Below the pieces are notes generated by a model. It saw only the letters and a program-made list of their open reading frames with translations, was not told the DNA's origin and searched no databases. Shown in pieces: positions 48,544 to 59,263 of a stretch of 64,000 nucleotides of DNA. The position numbers and the translations under genes are program-made. The DNA is from Shewanella glacialimarina (GTDB lineage: Bacteria; Pseudomonadota; Gammaproteobacteria; Enterobacterales; Shewanellaceae): NCBI RefSeq assembly GCF_020511155.1, contig NZ_CP041216.1:2418001-2482000 (forward strand), in the 5' to 3' direction. Position 1 is the first letter of the stretch. Each line of letters starts with the position of its first letter.

Positions 48544-49867
48544 AACGTTTACGCCCACTTTGATAATTTCGCTGCTCAAGACTGGCTAATTTATCTTGGA
48601 TGCGTTTTTCAAAACCGCGGTCTGTAGGTTGATAAAAATGGCTGTTGTGCAAAGATTGAGGCAAATAATTCTCGCCCGCAGCAAATGCACCAGGCTCATC
48701 ATGGGCATAGCGATATTCTTCGCCAAAACCAATATTTTTCATTAATTGAGTCGGAGCATTACGCAAATGGTTGGGCACAGGTTCATGGCCAGTTTGTTTT
48801 GCAAGCTCTCTGGCTTGTTTAAATGCGGTGTAAACAGCATTACTTTTAGGCGCGCTGGCTAAATAAAGTACCGCTTGGGCTATAGCACGCTCTCCTTCAG
48901 CAGGGCCTAAGCGATGAAAGCAATCCCATGCATTTAACGCAACTGTCATTGCCATAGGATCGGCATTACCAATATCCTCAGATGCAATAGCAAGAAGACG
49001 CCTAGCGACATATAAAGGGTCGCCGCCGCCCTCAAGAATACGACAAAACCAATATAAAGCAGCATCTGGTGCTGAGCCACGAACAGATTTATGTACTGCA
49101 GAAATTAAATCGTAAAATTGATCGCCATTTTTGTCATACCCTGCCACTTGATGGCCGGCAACTTGGGTGAGCATATCAAGAGTAAATTCGCCCTTATCTG
49201 CAACTAAATCACTCATTAACTCAATTAAGTTAAGCGCTTTTCGGGCATCGCCATCACATATTTGAGCCAGTGATTTAGCGACCTTATTAGATAATTGAAG
49301 CTGCCTTTTACCCAATCCACGCTCATCATCCATTAATGCTTGCTGAGCTATTTGAATAATCTCGTCATCGGCTAACCGATTAATAAGATAAACGCGCGCG
49401 CGTGATAATAAAGCATTATTGATTTCAAAAGAGGGATTTTCAGTGGTTGCCCCAATAAAAATCACCGTACCATCTTCAATAAAAGGTAAAAATGCATCTT
49501 GCTGACTTTTATTGAATCGATGTACTTCATCAACAAACAACAATGTGCGTTGACCACGACTTTGAGCAATTGCTTTGGCTTGCTCAATAGCAGCACGGAT
49601 GTCTTTTACACCTGATGTCACCGCAGAAATACGTTCAACGTGGGCATTAGCATAATGGGCAATAATTTCGGCCAAGGTGGTTTTACCGGTTCCGGGTGGC
49701 CCCCACAACAACATTGAATGGGCACGATTAGCCTCTAATGCTTTACGTAAGGGTTGCCCTTCACCTAATAGATGTTTTTGACCTATGTATTCGCTAATTT
49801 CACGCGGCCGCATTCTCGCCGCAAGAGGGCGAAAATCAGGGGCGAAATCAAAACCGAGATTTGCCAC
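48536..49867 (-). CDS. rarA: Replication-associated recombination protein RarA
   Basis: AAA+ ATPase (MgsA/WRNIP1 family) that acts at stalled forks. The 443-residue product has Walker [13 protein letters not shown], Walker [11 protein letters not shown] and sensor 1 [10 protein letters not shown], and the C-terminal tetramerisation part. It lies six bases after lolA, as in E. coli (lolA-rarA-serS). Confidence 0.96.
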   Translation of the reverse strand: MANLGFDFAPDFRPLAARMRPREISEYIGQKHLLGEGQPLRKALEANRAHSMLLWGPPGTGKTTLAEIIAHYANAHVERISAVTSGVKDIRAAIEQAKAIAQSRGQRTLLFVDEVHRFNKSQQDAFLPFIEDGTVIFIGATTENPSFEINNALLSRARVYLINRLADDEIIQIAQQALMDDERGLGKRQLQLSNKVAKSLAQICDGDARKALNLIELMSDLVADKGEFTLDMLTQVAGHQVAGYDKNGDQFYDLISAVHKSVRGSAPDAALYWFCRILEGGGDPLYVARRLLAIASEDIGNADPMAMTVALNAWDCFHRLGPAEGERAIAQAVLYLASAPKSNAVYTAFKQARELAKQTGHEPVPNHLRNAPTQLMKNIGFGEEYRYAHDEPGAFAAGENYLPQSLHNSHFYQPTDRGFEKRIQDKLASLEQRNYQSGRKRYD

Positions 49868-49873
49868 CTTAAG

Positions 49874-50515
49874 TTATTGGATCTGCTTTAAACGTTGATC
49901 GTCAATATCAACATTTTCAGGAATGGCAAACTTAAATAATGTTTTTTCAGATGGCGAAACAGGACGTTGCTCTGTCAGCATAAACTGACTTAAATTGCCT
50001 TGCTCATCGGTTAAATCAAACGCCGACAGTTGCTTACCTTTAAAACACACAGCAACCGCCACAACATTACCACGGGCTTCTTTAGGTGAAATATTAAAAC
50101 AATTAGCTTTGTTACCCGCCTTAGCCACATTATATTGCGACCATGTAGCTTCATCACGATGAACTAACAGCGCTATCGGTGAAGCATCGACCGCTTGTGA
50201 TACATCCATCACAGTGACTTCTTCTGCAAATGGATTATATATCCATACACTGAGGCCATCGGCTACAATCAATGATTCATCAGGTTCAGTTAAGTGCCAA
50301 TAAAATTTATTCGGGTAAGACAAAGCGAAAATACCGCTACCAGATTGAATAAGCTTTTGATTTACATCAGTTACTTTCTGTTCAAACTTAGCGTGTAAGT
50401 TGTCAATATTAGTGAGCTTGGCTCGCAGTGCATTGGCATCGTCAGCCATTACACTGTGGCTGCTTAATAAAGCCATTACTGTCGCTGCAATCATGGTCGT
50501 GCGCATAAATAGCAT
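49874..50515 (-). CDS. lolA: Outer-membrane lipoprotein carrier LolA
   Basis: Periplasmic chaperone that carries lipoproteins from LolCDE to LolB. The 213-residue precursor has a signal peptide ending near SHSVMADD, and the LolA half-barrel (LHAKFEQKVTDVNQ, then GIFALSYPNKFYWHLTEPDE). The ATG at 50515 has AGGA six bases upstream; the ATG three codons later is possible. It starts 11 bases after ftsK. Confidence 0.94.
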   Translation of the reverse strand: MLFMRTTMIAATVMALLSSHSVMADDANALRAKLTNIDNLHAKFEQKVTDVNQKLIQSGSGIFALSYPNKFYWHLTEPDESLIVADGLSVWIYNPFAEEVTVMDVSQAVDASPIALLVHRDEATWSQYNVAKAGNKANCFNISPKEARGNVVAVAVCFKGKQLSAFDLTDEQGNLSQFMLTEQRPVSPSEKTLFKFAIPENVDIDDQRLKQIQ

Positions 50516-50526
50516 ACAAATTCCTA

Positions 50527-53274
50527 CTAATTTCTTGGTGGCGGTGGCGCCAATACTTCACGATTTCCGTTATGCCCTTGCGAGCTAACAATCCCTTGCG
50601 CTTCCATTGATTCAATAATTCGTGCTGCTCGGTTATAACCAATTTTGAATTTACGTTGCACACTTGAAATAGACCCTCGTCGAGTTTCTGTGACAAACGC
50701 AACCGCATCATCATAAAGTGCATCTAACTCATCATCTGAGTCACCGGTCTCACCAGGTAAAAGCACTTGTTCTCCATCTGAGATACCGTTCAAAATTTCT
50801 TGAACATATTGAGGCTTACCACGCTCGCACCAATCGGCAACCACTTTATGAACTTCATGATCATCAATAAAAGCACCATGGACGCGATTTGGTACACTTG
50901 TACCTGGCGGTAGATATAACATGTCGCCCATACCCAATAAGGTTTCAGCGCCTTGTTGATCTAAAATGGTTCTAGAGTCGATTCGAGACGATACCTGGAA
51001 TGCGATTCGAGTGGGTATATTAGCTTTAATCAAACCAGTAATAACATCTACCGATGGGCGCTGGGTGGCCAAAATAAGATGAATACCGGCAGCTCGAGCT
51101 TTCTGGGCTATACGAGCAATCAGTTCTTCCACTTTTTTACCCACTATCATAATCATATCGGCAAATTCATCGACCACAACTACAATTGCAGGTAATTTAT
51201 CTAATGGCGGAGCTTCATCCAGCATGCTTTCAGACTGCTTCCAAAGCGGATCCGGAATATATTCCCCTCTGGCTGCGGCTTCTTTAATTTTGATGTTGTA
51301 ACCTTTTAAATTACGCACCCCTAAAGCCGACATCAATTTATAACGACGTTCCATTTCGCCCACACACCAACGCAGTGCATTGGCGGCTTCTTTCATATCG
51401 GTTACCACTTCACACAGTAAGTGTGGGATGCCTTCATAAACTGACAATTCAAGCATCTTAGGATCGATCATAATAAAGCGCACGTCATCAGGACCAGACT
51501 TATACAATAAGCTGGTGATCATCACGTTTACGCCTACTGATTTACCCGAGCCTGTGGTACCCGCTACCAATAAGTGTGGCATCTTACCTAAATCGACAAT
51601 GACAGGCTCGCCGGAAATATCCTGGCCGAGCACCATAGATAAGGTTGATTTACTGTCTCTAAAAGCATCGCTGTCTAATACATCTCGCATGTACACAGTT
51701 TCACGGAACTTGTTAGGTAACTCTATACCGACATAGGCTTTACCTGGAATAACTTCCACAACACGGACATTTTCTGACAATAATGAGCGCGCTAAATCTT
51801 TTGACAAATTAGTGATTTTTGAGGCCTTCACTCCCGGTGCAAGTTCGAGTTCAAAACGTGTCACAACAGGGCCAGGATACACACCTACAACGTTAGCGAT
51901 AATATTAAAATCGGCTAACTTCATTTCCACTAATCGCGCAACTTGCTCTAATTCTTCTTCACTAATCGGGTTTTTCTTTCTATCTGGCACATCTAATAAA
52001 CTGATACTGGGCAATAAAGTCATCGGTTTTTTGGCTTGTTGAAGTGTTTGACCATCAATAAGCACAATGCCATCTACAATTTTGGCTTCTTTTTTAGGTT
52101 GCTGTTGAGCAACTAACGCACCAGTAGAATGTACTGGTGTAAATTCGATGTCATCATTAGATTCATCTAAATCATCGTCAAGATCATCATCCAAATCATC
52201 AATAGCCGAAAAACTCGGGGTTCTGACTTCATCGTCTTCAGACCAAGAGGTAAAAGACGGGTCTAAATCATTAATGTCCTGTTGGAACATTTTAGGTTCC
52301 AAGCGTTCATCATCGTCATCTTCATTTATTTCAGACTCAACTTTAGGCTCAAGCGGCTCAGGTTTTATTTTACGACTAAAAATACTGCGCTTTTTCTCTA
52401 TTGTTGGTGTTGGACTATCTTCATCAGTTGATGACTTGTCAGCATCAAATACGTTAGAAGTTTTTTGATTTAATTCAGAATGTGATTTATCTGCTTTAAG
52501 TAAACTTTGGATATTTCGTGATGAAGCGGTTTTCTTTTCATCAACATTAGCGGTAAAAGAATGTGACAACTCATCGTCAAACCCACTGTCACGGCGTTGC
52601 TTAAACTTATCTACAACAGACATAAAACCACGTGTATCTTCGGTTTCACGTTCACGTTTGAACACTTTCGGTAATTGCCATATCTTCTTTACTAACCAAA
52701 TAACGCCACGGCCAAGCAATTCAATAATCGTTAGCCAGCTAATTCCTGTGGCGAGGGTAAATCCCGCACCGATAAAACACAGTAATAATAACGTGGTACC
52801 TAATATACTAAAATAAGGCAGCATGGCTTGACTAATGACATCACCCGCGACTCCACCGGCAGAAAAGACATAAATGTCATCGACATTCATGCTCACCATA
52901 GCAGCAAGCGCGAGTACCATTAACATGAAACCAATAATACGCAAACCTACTGAAAAATAATCCACCTCAAGCAATCTATGCGAGCGGTTAAAAAAGAACC
53001 ATCCGGTGGCAGCAATAATGACCGGAATGGTGTAGGCGATAAAACCAAAAAAATAAAATAAAACATCAGCAGTCCATGCGCCAACAGCGCCGGTCCAATT
53101 GTGTATTTCACCTTGAAAATGCGATTGACTCCAACCCGGATCATTCGGGCTAAAGCTAGACAACGCCAACAGAATGTAGGTGGCGACCATACAGCAAAGA
53201 ATTAAACCGCCTTCAAGCAGTCGCTGCAGTCCACTGAGTGTTTTTAAATTGTTTCCCTGAGTCAAAGGAATCAT
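50527..53274 (-). CDS. ftsK: DNA translocase FtsK
   Basis: Couples division to chromosome dimer resolution. The 915-residue protein has four N-terminal membrane helices (about 20-190), an acidic linker (about 220-400, including [17 protein letters not shown]), the RecA-like motor (Walker [14 protein letters not shown], Walker [11 protein letters not shown]) and the C-terminal gamma winged helix ([20 protein letters not shown]). The linker is shorter than in E. coli FtsK (1329 residues). It follows lrp, with a terminator between. Confidence 0.96.
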   Translation of the reverse strand: MIPLTQGNNLKTLSGLQRLLEGGLILCCMVATYILLALSSFSPNDPGWSQSHFQGEIHNWTGAVGAWTADVLFYFFGFIAYTIPVIIAATGWFFFNRSHRLLEVDYFSVGLRIIGFMLMVLALAAMVSMNVDDIYVFSAGGVAGDVISQAMLPYFSILGTTLLLLCFIGAGFTLATGISWLTIIELLGRGVIWLVKKIWQLPKVFKRERETEDTRGFMSVVDKFKQRRDSGFDDELSHSFTANVDEKKTASSRNIQSLLKADKSHSELNQKTSNVFDADKSSTDEDSPTPTIEKKRSIFSRKIKPEPLEPKVESEINEDDDDERLEPKMFQQDINDLDPSFTSWSEDDEVRTPSFSAIDDLDDDLDDDLDESNDDIEFTPVHSTGALVAQQQPKKEAKIVDGIVLIDGQTLQQAKKPMTLLPSISLLDVPDRKKNPISEEELEQVARLVEMKLADFNIIANVVGVYPGPVVTRFELELAPGVKASKITNLSKDLARSLLSENVRVVEVIPGKAYVGIELPNKFRETVYMRDVLDSDAFRDSKSTLSMVLGQDISGEPVIVDLGKMPHLLVAGTTGSGKSVGVNVMITSLLYKSGPDDVRFIMIDPKMLELSVYEGIPHLLCEVVTDMKEAANALRWCVGEMERRYKLMSALGVRNLKGYNIKIKEAAARGEYIPDPLWKQSESMLDEAPPLDKLPAIVVVVDEFADMIMIVGKKVEELIARIAQKARAAGIHLILATQRPSVDVITGLIKANIPTRIAFQVSSRIDSRTILDQQGAETLLGMGDMLYLPPGTSVPNRVHGAFIDDHEVHKVVADWCERGKPQYVQEILNGISDGEQVLLPGETGDSDDELDALYDDAVAFVTETRRGSISSVQRKFKIGYNRAARIIESMEAQGIVSSQGHNGNREVLAPPPPRN

Positions 53275-53426
53275 CCATAAAAAATTAGAGAGATTAATAT
53301 TACAGAATATAACAGAATTAGTCTGTGTTATCAGTGATTATGCACTGAGTACGACATAAGCTCAATTGAATGTGAATAGGATTTAATCGCTTGAATTAAG
53401 GAATGATTAAGAATGGATAATTAATA

Positions 53427-53460
53427 AACAGAATTAGCCAGTTCGACGACTAATTCTGTT
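53427..53460 (-). terminator. Terminator between lrp and ftsK
   Basis: 10-bp stem AACAGAATTA/TAATTCTGTT with a 14-base loop, about 65 bases past the lrp stop. The minus strand continues TTATTAATT, so the T run is broken. Confidence 0.65.
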
Positions 53461-53523
53461 ACTGTTTCTTTTTCTGACTCACTAATGTAGTACGTCATCT
53501 TAACGTGAAATCAATAATAACGA

Positions 53524-54024
53524 TTAATCCACCAATAAATTTAGGGCAACTTTATTGGTTTGCTTAACTTCTTCCATCACCACGTATGTACGTGTATCAG
53601 AAACTGAAGGTAGTTTAAGCAGAGTTTCGCCCAATAAACGACGATAAGCAGACATATCGGGTACCCGCGTTTTAAGCAAATAGTCAAAGTCGCCGGAGAC
53701 TAAATGACACTCTTGAATATCATCGAGTAGTTGAACCGCTCGATTAAAACGATCAAAAATATCGGGTGTATCACGATTTAAGGTGATTTCAACAAATACC
53801 AATAAAGATGCACCCAAATAGTGTGGATTAACTAATGCCGTGTACCCATTTATATATCCTTGTTTTTCAAGACGTTTAACCCTTTCTAAACAAGGTGTTG
53901 GGCTAAGACCAACACGTTTAGACAGTTCGACATTTGAAATACGACCATCCACTTGGAGTTCATTCAAAATGTTTCTATCAATCCGGTCCAAATCTTTTAT
54001 TGAATAGTTTTTATTGTTAGCCAT
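53524..54024 (-). CDS. lrp: Leucine-responsive regulatory protein Lrp
   Basis: Global regulator of amino acid metabolism. The 166-residue product has an AsnC-type HTH (LDRIDRNILNELQVDGRISN, then LSKRVGLSPTPCLERV) and a RAM sensor domain (VFVEITLNRDTPDIF, SGDFDYLLKTRVPDM). It is nearly identical to E. coli Lrp over long stretches. It is divergent from ald, a typical Lrp target, and upstream of ftsK as in E. coli. Confidence 0.96.
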   Translation of the reverse strand: MANNKNYSIKDLDRIDRNILNELQVDGRISNVELSKRVGLSPTPCLERVKRLEKQGYINGYTALVNPHYLGASLLVFVEITLNRDTPDIFDRFNRAVQLLDDIQECHLVSGDFDYLLKTRVPDMSAYRRLLGETLLKLPSVSDTRTYVVMEEVKQTNKVALNLLVD

Positions 54025-54206
54025 ATTTTAAACTCTAATTTAACACTTAAACGACATTTGTATCTTTTTATTATCAAACTTCAGCAGGATAAACTACTTA
54101 AGCAGTACTATACTAGAGTTCTCTGAAACAAGCACGTTCAGGGTAAATAATTAATAATAAAATTACTCGTCTATCCTACGAGTACAATTCTAATCGAGGC
54201 TCAAAA

Positions 54207-55325
54207 ATGATTATTGGTGTTCCAACAGAAATCAAAAACCACGAATACCGTGTTGGCATGGTTCCTTCAAGTGTTCGTGAATTGACTATCAAAGGTCATG
54301 ATGTTTTTGTTCAATCTGATGCTGGTGTTGGTATTGGCTTTACCGATCAAGATTATATCGACGCAGGTGCTGTTATTTCAGCAACGGCTGCTGAAATTTT
54401 TGCTAAAGCTGACATGATCGTAAAAGTAAAAGAGCCACAAGCGATTGAGCGTGCCATGTTACGCCACGACCAAATTCTATTTACTTATTTACACCTTGCA
54501 CCAGATCTAGCACAAACTGAAGATCTCGTTAAAAGTGGCGCTGTATGTATTGCTTACGAAACCGTTACAGATGACCGTGGTGGCTTGCCACTACTTGCAC
54601 CTATGTCTGAAGTTGCTGGTCGTATGTCTATACAAGCTGGTGCCCGTGCACTAGAGAAGTCACTTGGTGGCCGTGGCATGTTACTTGGTGGTGTACCAGG
54701 TGTTGAGCCAGCGAAAGTTGTGATTATTGGCGGCGGTATGGTCGGCACTAATGCTGCACAAATGGCTGTTGGCATGGGTGCTGATGTGGTTGTTCTTGAC
54801 CGCAGCATTGATGCTCTTCGTCGCTTAAATGTTCAATTTGGCTCAGCAGTCAAAGCGATTTACTCTACAGCAGATGCTATTGAGCGCCATGTACTTGAAG
54901 CTGACTTAGTGATTGGCGGTGTATTAGTTCCTGGTGCTGCGGCGCCTAAACTTATCACCAAAGACATGGTTAAACGTATGAAGCCTGGCAGTGCCATTGT
55001 TGACGTTGCTATTGACCAAGGTGGCTGTGTAGAAACTTCTCATGCAACCACTCACCAAGACCCAACTTATATCGTTGATGATGTAGTTCATTACTGTGTC
55101 GCTAACATGCCTGGTGCGGTTGCACGTACGTCAACTTTTGCATTAAATAATGCCACTTTACCTTATATCATTAAGTTAGCGAATCAAGGGTATAAGCAAG
55201 CATTATTAAATGACAAAAACTTCCTAAATGGTTTGAATGTCATGCATGGAAAGATAGTGTGTAAAGAAGTGGCTGAAGCACTCTCACTTACATTTACTGA
55301 TCCTAAAAGTTTACTGTCTTTATAA
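54207..55325 (+). CDS. ald: Alanine dehydrogenase
   Basis: Converts L-alanine to pyruvate and ammonia with NAD. The 372-residue product keeps K75 (VKVKEP) and H96 (YLHLAPD) of the active site and the Rossmann segment VVIIGGGMVGTNAAQMAVGMG. The 182-base divergent region with lrp probably contains Lrp sites, though I could not resolve individual ones by eye. Confidence 0.96.
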   Translation: MIIGVPTEIKNHEYRVGMVPSSVRELTIKGHDVFVQSDAGVGIGFTDQDYIDAGAVISATAAEIFAKADMIVKVKEPQAIERAMLRHDQILFTYLHLAPDLAQTEDLVKSGAVCIAYETVTDDRGGLPLLAPMSEVAGRMSIQAGARALEKSLGGRGMLLGGVPGVEPAKVVIIGGGMVGTNAAQMAVGMGADVVVLDRSIDALRRLNVQFGSAVKAIYSTADAIERHVLEADLVIGGVLVPGAAAPKLITKDMVKRMKPGSAIVDVAIDQGGCVETSHATTHQDPTYIVDDVVHYCVANMPGAVARTSTFALNNATLPYIIKLANQGYKQALLNDKNFLNGLNVMHGKIVCKEVAEALSLTFTDPKSLLSL

Positions 55326-55349
55326 ACTAACTTAAGTATCTGGTTTTGA

Positions 55350-55375
55350 AAATACCGCTATTTATAGCGGTATTT
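55350..55375 (+). terminator. Terminator of ald
   Basis: 11-bp stem AAATACCGCTA/TAGCGGTATTT, loop TTTA, then a T run. It also faces the converging GGDEF/EAL gene. Confidence 0.9.
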
Positions 55376-55524
55376 TTTTAACTAAAAAAGTACAACGCCA
55401 ATTAGCTCAAATCAGTGAGAGAATTGCTCTGCATATGATAAAAGCAACAAGACAGACGCCCGTTAAATATAGGCTTAATCAGGTCGGAGAGATAATAGAT
55501 ACTTATCAATAAAAATTAATAAGA

Positions 55525-57759
55525 TTATATCAATTTTAAAAAGGCATTTTTAGACATAGGCTTATGGAAAAAATAGCCCTGAACAGCAGGAATATTCAAT
55601 TGATTGACAAAATCTAACTGGCTCTGAGTTTCAACCCCTTCGGCAACAACAGTCAGATCAAGTGCCTTACTCATGCTCACAATAGCCTCGACCAAAGCAT
55701 TATGCCGAGAGTCTGTCTCAAGCTGTTGGATAAAAGACTTATCTATTTTTATTTGATCGACGGGGAAATTAACTAAATATGACAATGATGAATAACCGGT
55801 ACCAAAGTCATCTATGGAAATTTGTATGCCTCTTTTACGTAATAGCGACAAAACCTCGCACACTTCAGATTGCTGTTTCATCATAAGTGATTCAGTAATT
55901 TCTAGGGTAATCATGTCATAAGGAAATACATCAATACTTAGTGTTTCAAGGACTGTATCAAAAAACTGTAAAAAGCGCTTTTGAAGGTCTCCTGACCAAA
56001 ACTCTAAGGTGGAGACATTAATCGATATTGGAATGGCCAAATTGCGCTTTTTCAATTCTACAGCGGTAATTACAGCTTGAGTTTTAACCCACTCACCTAT
56101 TTCAACAATCAAACCGGATTGTTCGGCAATGGGAATAAACTCCGCAGGGGAAATGTATTTCCCTTCATGACACCAGCGTAATAATGCCTCTGCTTTAATG
56201 ATTTTTCCACTTATAGGCTCAACAATCGGTTGATAATATAATTCGAACTCATTTTGGCTAATGGCTTTTTTCAAATGAAAATGCAGTTGGGCGGTGCGCT
56301 CTGCTTCTAATTGTATGTCCTGATTAAAAAACTGATGACAATTACGGCCACTGGCTTTGGCATTGTACATAGCTTGACTGGCACAATTTAGCATGAGTTC
56401 TGCACTTGTGGCGTCATTGGGAAATGTGGCAAATCCACTGCTGATATTCAAGCTCAAAAGCTCGTTACTAATAGCAATTTCTTTACCTATTACGGCTTTA
56501 ACTTGTTCAGCAAACACAGATAACTTTTCACTGCTTTGATTCCCAGGTAGTACAATCGCAAACTCATCGGCTGCGATTCGACAAGGTAAGCTGTTTTCAG
56601 GAATGACCTCAAGTAGTCGTTTGCCAACTCTACATAAGACTTCGTCACCATTATCAGAACCTAAAGAGTCATTAATTTGTTTAAAATGATCCAAATCTAG
56701 AATCATCAAACTGAATTGTGACTGCCCATGGACAGCTTGACTTTGGTTGATTAACGCTTCTATTTTTTTAAATAGATACTTTCGATTTGCTAATCCGGTA
56801 AGTTGGTCATAATGGTTTTGAAAATCAATTAATTTTTCAGCTGTTTTTCTCGCTGAAATATCAGTAATCATCCAAGCATAACAATTTTGCTGAGTTAACG
56901 AATCACGGATAACAGTAACAATCAATTCAATATCAATAATATCGTCAGCGGTTTTCAACCCTTTTAACTCTCCAAGCCAAGCATGGCCGCGGTTAATGTG
57001 GGCGAGTAGCTCACTAACAAGTGCTTGATCTGAATGTTGTAAATAAGCCTTAATGTCAAAGGTTTTAAGTTTACTGTTATAAAGTAAAGTCGATTTAATA
57101 AAGCTTGGATTAGCAGACAATACAGCATCTTGATCATTGGTAATGACCAATGCGATAGGTAAACTTTCAAAAATCTTACTGTTCAAACGCTGTAAGTGCA
57201 GGCCACGACTACGTTCAATGGCTAAACTGGCTAATCTTGCCGCCTCTTGAATTAAATTTAAATCTTGTGCAGTAGGTGCTTTTATCGTGTCATAATACAT
57301 AGCGAATGTACCTAACACATTATTCTCACTATCAAAGATAGGTTCAGACCAGCAAGCCTTCAACCCCACTTTGAGGGGTATAGATTTGTAATCAGCCCAA
57401 TTAGGATCGGTTTCTATATTTTCGACAATGACTCTTTGTTGTAAATATGCAGCAGTACCACATGAACCAACATTAGGGCCAATAGCCACACCATTAATGG
57501 CATCATTATATTCACTTGGAAGATTAGGAGCAGCGCTGGACAACAGTCTTTTTCCATCATCACTGAGCAATAATACCGATGCACGGGTACCTATTTTCTG
57601 AGCTTCAATCAACAACACCAAAGAATGTAAAATCTCCCTCAATGAAACGCCTTCAAGCACCATATTCAAAATAGTGCTATAGCGTTCAATACTGGACTTG
57701 TATTGTGCGGTTAATAATAACTCGGACACAAGGTTGGTATCTGGTTGACCTAAATCCAT
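55525..57759 (-). CDS. GAF-GGDEF-EAL protein, probable c-di-GMP phosphodiesterase
   Basis: A 744-residue soluble signalling protein: GAF domain (about 25-185, with GPNVGSCGTAAYL), PAS-like part (about 195-305), GGDEF domain (about 310-480) and EAL domain (about 495-744). The cyclase signature reads AADEF (396-400) instead of GGDEF, so synthesis of c-di-GMP is unlikely. The EAL side looks complete: EALLRW (524-529), DDFGTGYSSL, KIDKSFI and VVAEGVET. The ATG at 57759 has GGAG five bases upstream; the TTG six codons earlier overlaps that site. The degenerate GGDEF may bind GTP to stimulate the EAL domain. Confidence 0.9.
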   Translation of the reverse strand: MDLGQPDTNLVSELLLTAQYKSSIERYSTILNMVLEGVSLREILHSLVLLIEAQKIGTRASVLLLSDDGKRLLSSAAPNLPSEYNDAINGVAIGPNVGSCGTAAYLQQRVIVENIETDPNWADYKSIPLKVGLKACWSEPIFDSENNVLGTFAMYYDTIKAPTAQDLNLIQEAARLASLAIERSRGLHLQRLNSKIFESLPIALVITNDQDAVLSANPSFIKSTLLYNSKLKTFDIKAYLQHSDQALVSELLAHINRGHAWLGELKGLKTADDIIDIELIVTVIRDSLTQQNCYAWMITDISARKTAEKLIDFQNHYDQLTGLANRKYLFKKIEALINQSQAVHGQSQFSLMILDLDHFKQINDSLGSDNGDEVLCRVGKRLLEVIPENSLPCRIAADEFAIVLPGNQSSEKLSVFAEQVKAVIGKEIAISNELLSLNISSGFATFPNDATSAELMLNCASQAMYNAKASGRNCHQFFNQDIQLEAERTAQLHFHLKKAISQNEFELYYQPIVEPISGKIIKAEALLRWCHEGKYISPAEFIPIAEQSGLIVEIGEWVKTQAVITAVELKKRNLAIPISINVSTLEFWSGDLQKRFLQFFDTVLETLSIDVFPYDMITLEITESLMMKQQSEVCEVLSLLRKRGIQISIDDFGTGYSSLSYLVNFPVDQIKIDKSFIQQLETDSRHNALVEAIVSMSKALDLTVVAEGVETQSQLDFVNQLNIPAVQGYFFHKPMSKNAFLKLI

Positions 57760-57903
57760 GCAACTCCAAACAGACAATAATTACAAGTTAAAACACTCAA
57801 CATAAGTACCCTATCAAGGGTATGCATTATATTAAATATGATCAACATTTGTTTCGAAATTATTATTTTTTAGTAAAAAATTATTTTGCATTTACACCTA
57901 ACA

Positions 57904-59118
57904 CTATTCTGAATCTCGGCTCATTCTGGCGATATAAAAACCATCAAAACCATGCTCGGAAACCAAAATAGATTCATCATCAATTAAACTAAAATGAGGA
58001 TTATCTGCTAAAAAACGATCAACTTGATTGCGGTTTTCATCCGGCATAATTGAGCATGTCGCATAAACCAACATACCACCGACTTTGACCATACGACTGT
58101 AGCTATCAATGATTTGTTTTTGCAGCTCAATTAATATCGGTAAACGTTCCGCTGTATCACGCCATTTTGAATCAGGATTACGCTTTAGTACCCCTAAACC
58201 CGAACAAGGTACGTCAAGTAATACTCGGTCTGCGGTCAGCTTTAAACGTTTAATGGTTTTAGAGCTAGCTATAATGCGGGTTTCAACATTATGGGCACCC
58301 GCTCTTTTAGCACGGGTTTTAAGATTATCAAGCTTCCACTGCTCAATATCCATCGCTAATAAGCGCCCTTTACCTTGCATTTGTGCTGCTATATGTAATG
58401 TTTTACCGCCTGCACCTGCACATGCGTCTACTACACGCATCCCAGGTTTAGCATCCACAGCCGCGGCAACTAATTGCGAGCCAGCGTCCTGTTGCTCAAA
58501 TAACCCTTTTTGAAAGCAATCTGTTCTAAATAATGCAGAATTGGATGTCACTTCAAGGGCGCTATCGACAGACTCAACTATTTGAGTATCAACACCTTCT
58601 TTGACTAGCTTTTCCATCAGGGTTTCACGATCGCACTTCAAGCTATTAACGCGAATATAACGCTTAGGGGCTTGCATTAATGCCGCACGTTCAGCAGGCC
58701 ATTTTTCGCCTAACTGCGCATCACCTAATATATCTAACCATTCTGGGCAACCATCCCATAATGTCGGTATCGCTTTAGCCGCTTCAATGTTTGCTCTCAA
58801 TGTGGCTTCATCAACTTGCAATGAATATTGCATTTTGGGTAAAGCTAAATCATGGAAAAGATGCCAACCGTTAAGCAATTTAGACCCTAAACGTTCAAAT
58901 TCATCCTGTTCAATATCAACAATAAAACAATACAGATTTAAACGACGTAAAATATCACCGGCAACCACAGTAATACGCGCCTGCTCAGCAGGCTCCAGCT
59001 GTAAACCAGAGAAGTTATGTGAATAGGCACGATCTAATGGCTTGCCCTGGTTTAGTACCATGGTTAACACATTTAACACCAGCTCAGAAGAACTGCCAGA
59101 TAAGGAATAAGTCAGCAT
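57904..59118 (-). CDS. RsmB/NOP-family RNA (cytosine-5) methyltransferase
   Basis: A 404-residue SAM-dependent methyltransferase. The N-terminal 130 residues resemble the NusB-like part of RsmB. The catalytic domain has the SAM motif VVDACAGAGGKTLHIA and the two cysteine motifs DVPCSGLGVLKRNPD and YATCSIMPDEN. It probably modifies rRNA, but the target base cannot be assigned from sequence. Monocistronic. Confidence 0.88.
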   Translation of the reverse strand: MLTYSLSGSSSELVLNVLTMVLNQGKPLDRAYSHNFSGLQLEPAEQARITVVAGDILRRLNLYCFIVDIEQDEFERLGSKLLNGWHLFHDLALPKMQYSLQVDEATLRANIEAAKAIPTLWDGCPEWLDILGDAQLGEKWPAERAALMQAPKRYIRVNSLKCDRETLMEKLVKEGVDTQIVESVDSALEVTSNSALFRTDCFQKGLFEQQDAGSQLVAAAVDAKPGMRVVDACAGAGGKTLHIAAQMQGKGRLLAMDIEQWKLDNLKTRAKRAGAHNVETRIIASSKTIKRLKLTADRVLLDVPCSGLGVLKRNPDSKWRDTAERLPILIELQKQIIDSYSRMVKVGGMLVYATCSIMPDENRNQVDRFLADNPHFSLIDDESILVSEHGFDGFYIARMSRDSE

Positions 59119-59200
59119 AACACTCTCAATTTAGACACAATGGAAAAACAGAAACACAATTGCGCCGATCATAGGTATTTACGCCACTGATAGCAATAAA

Positions 59201-59223
59201 AAAGCGACCTAAATGGTCGCTTT
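59201..59223 (-). terminator. Terminator of the glucosidase-transporter operon
   Basis: 9-bp stem AAAGCGACC/GGTCGCTTT, loop ATTTA, followed by TTTTATT on the minus strand, 40 bases past the transporter gene. Confidence 0.88.
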
Positions 59224-59263
59224 GCATAGTCATGTGGCTTTTACCCAACGAATATAACCTAAA

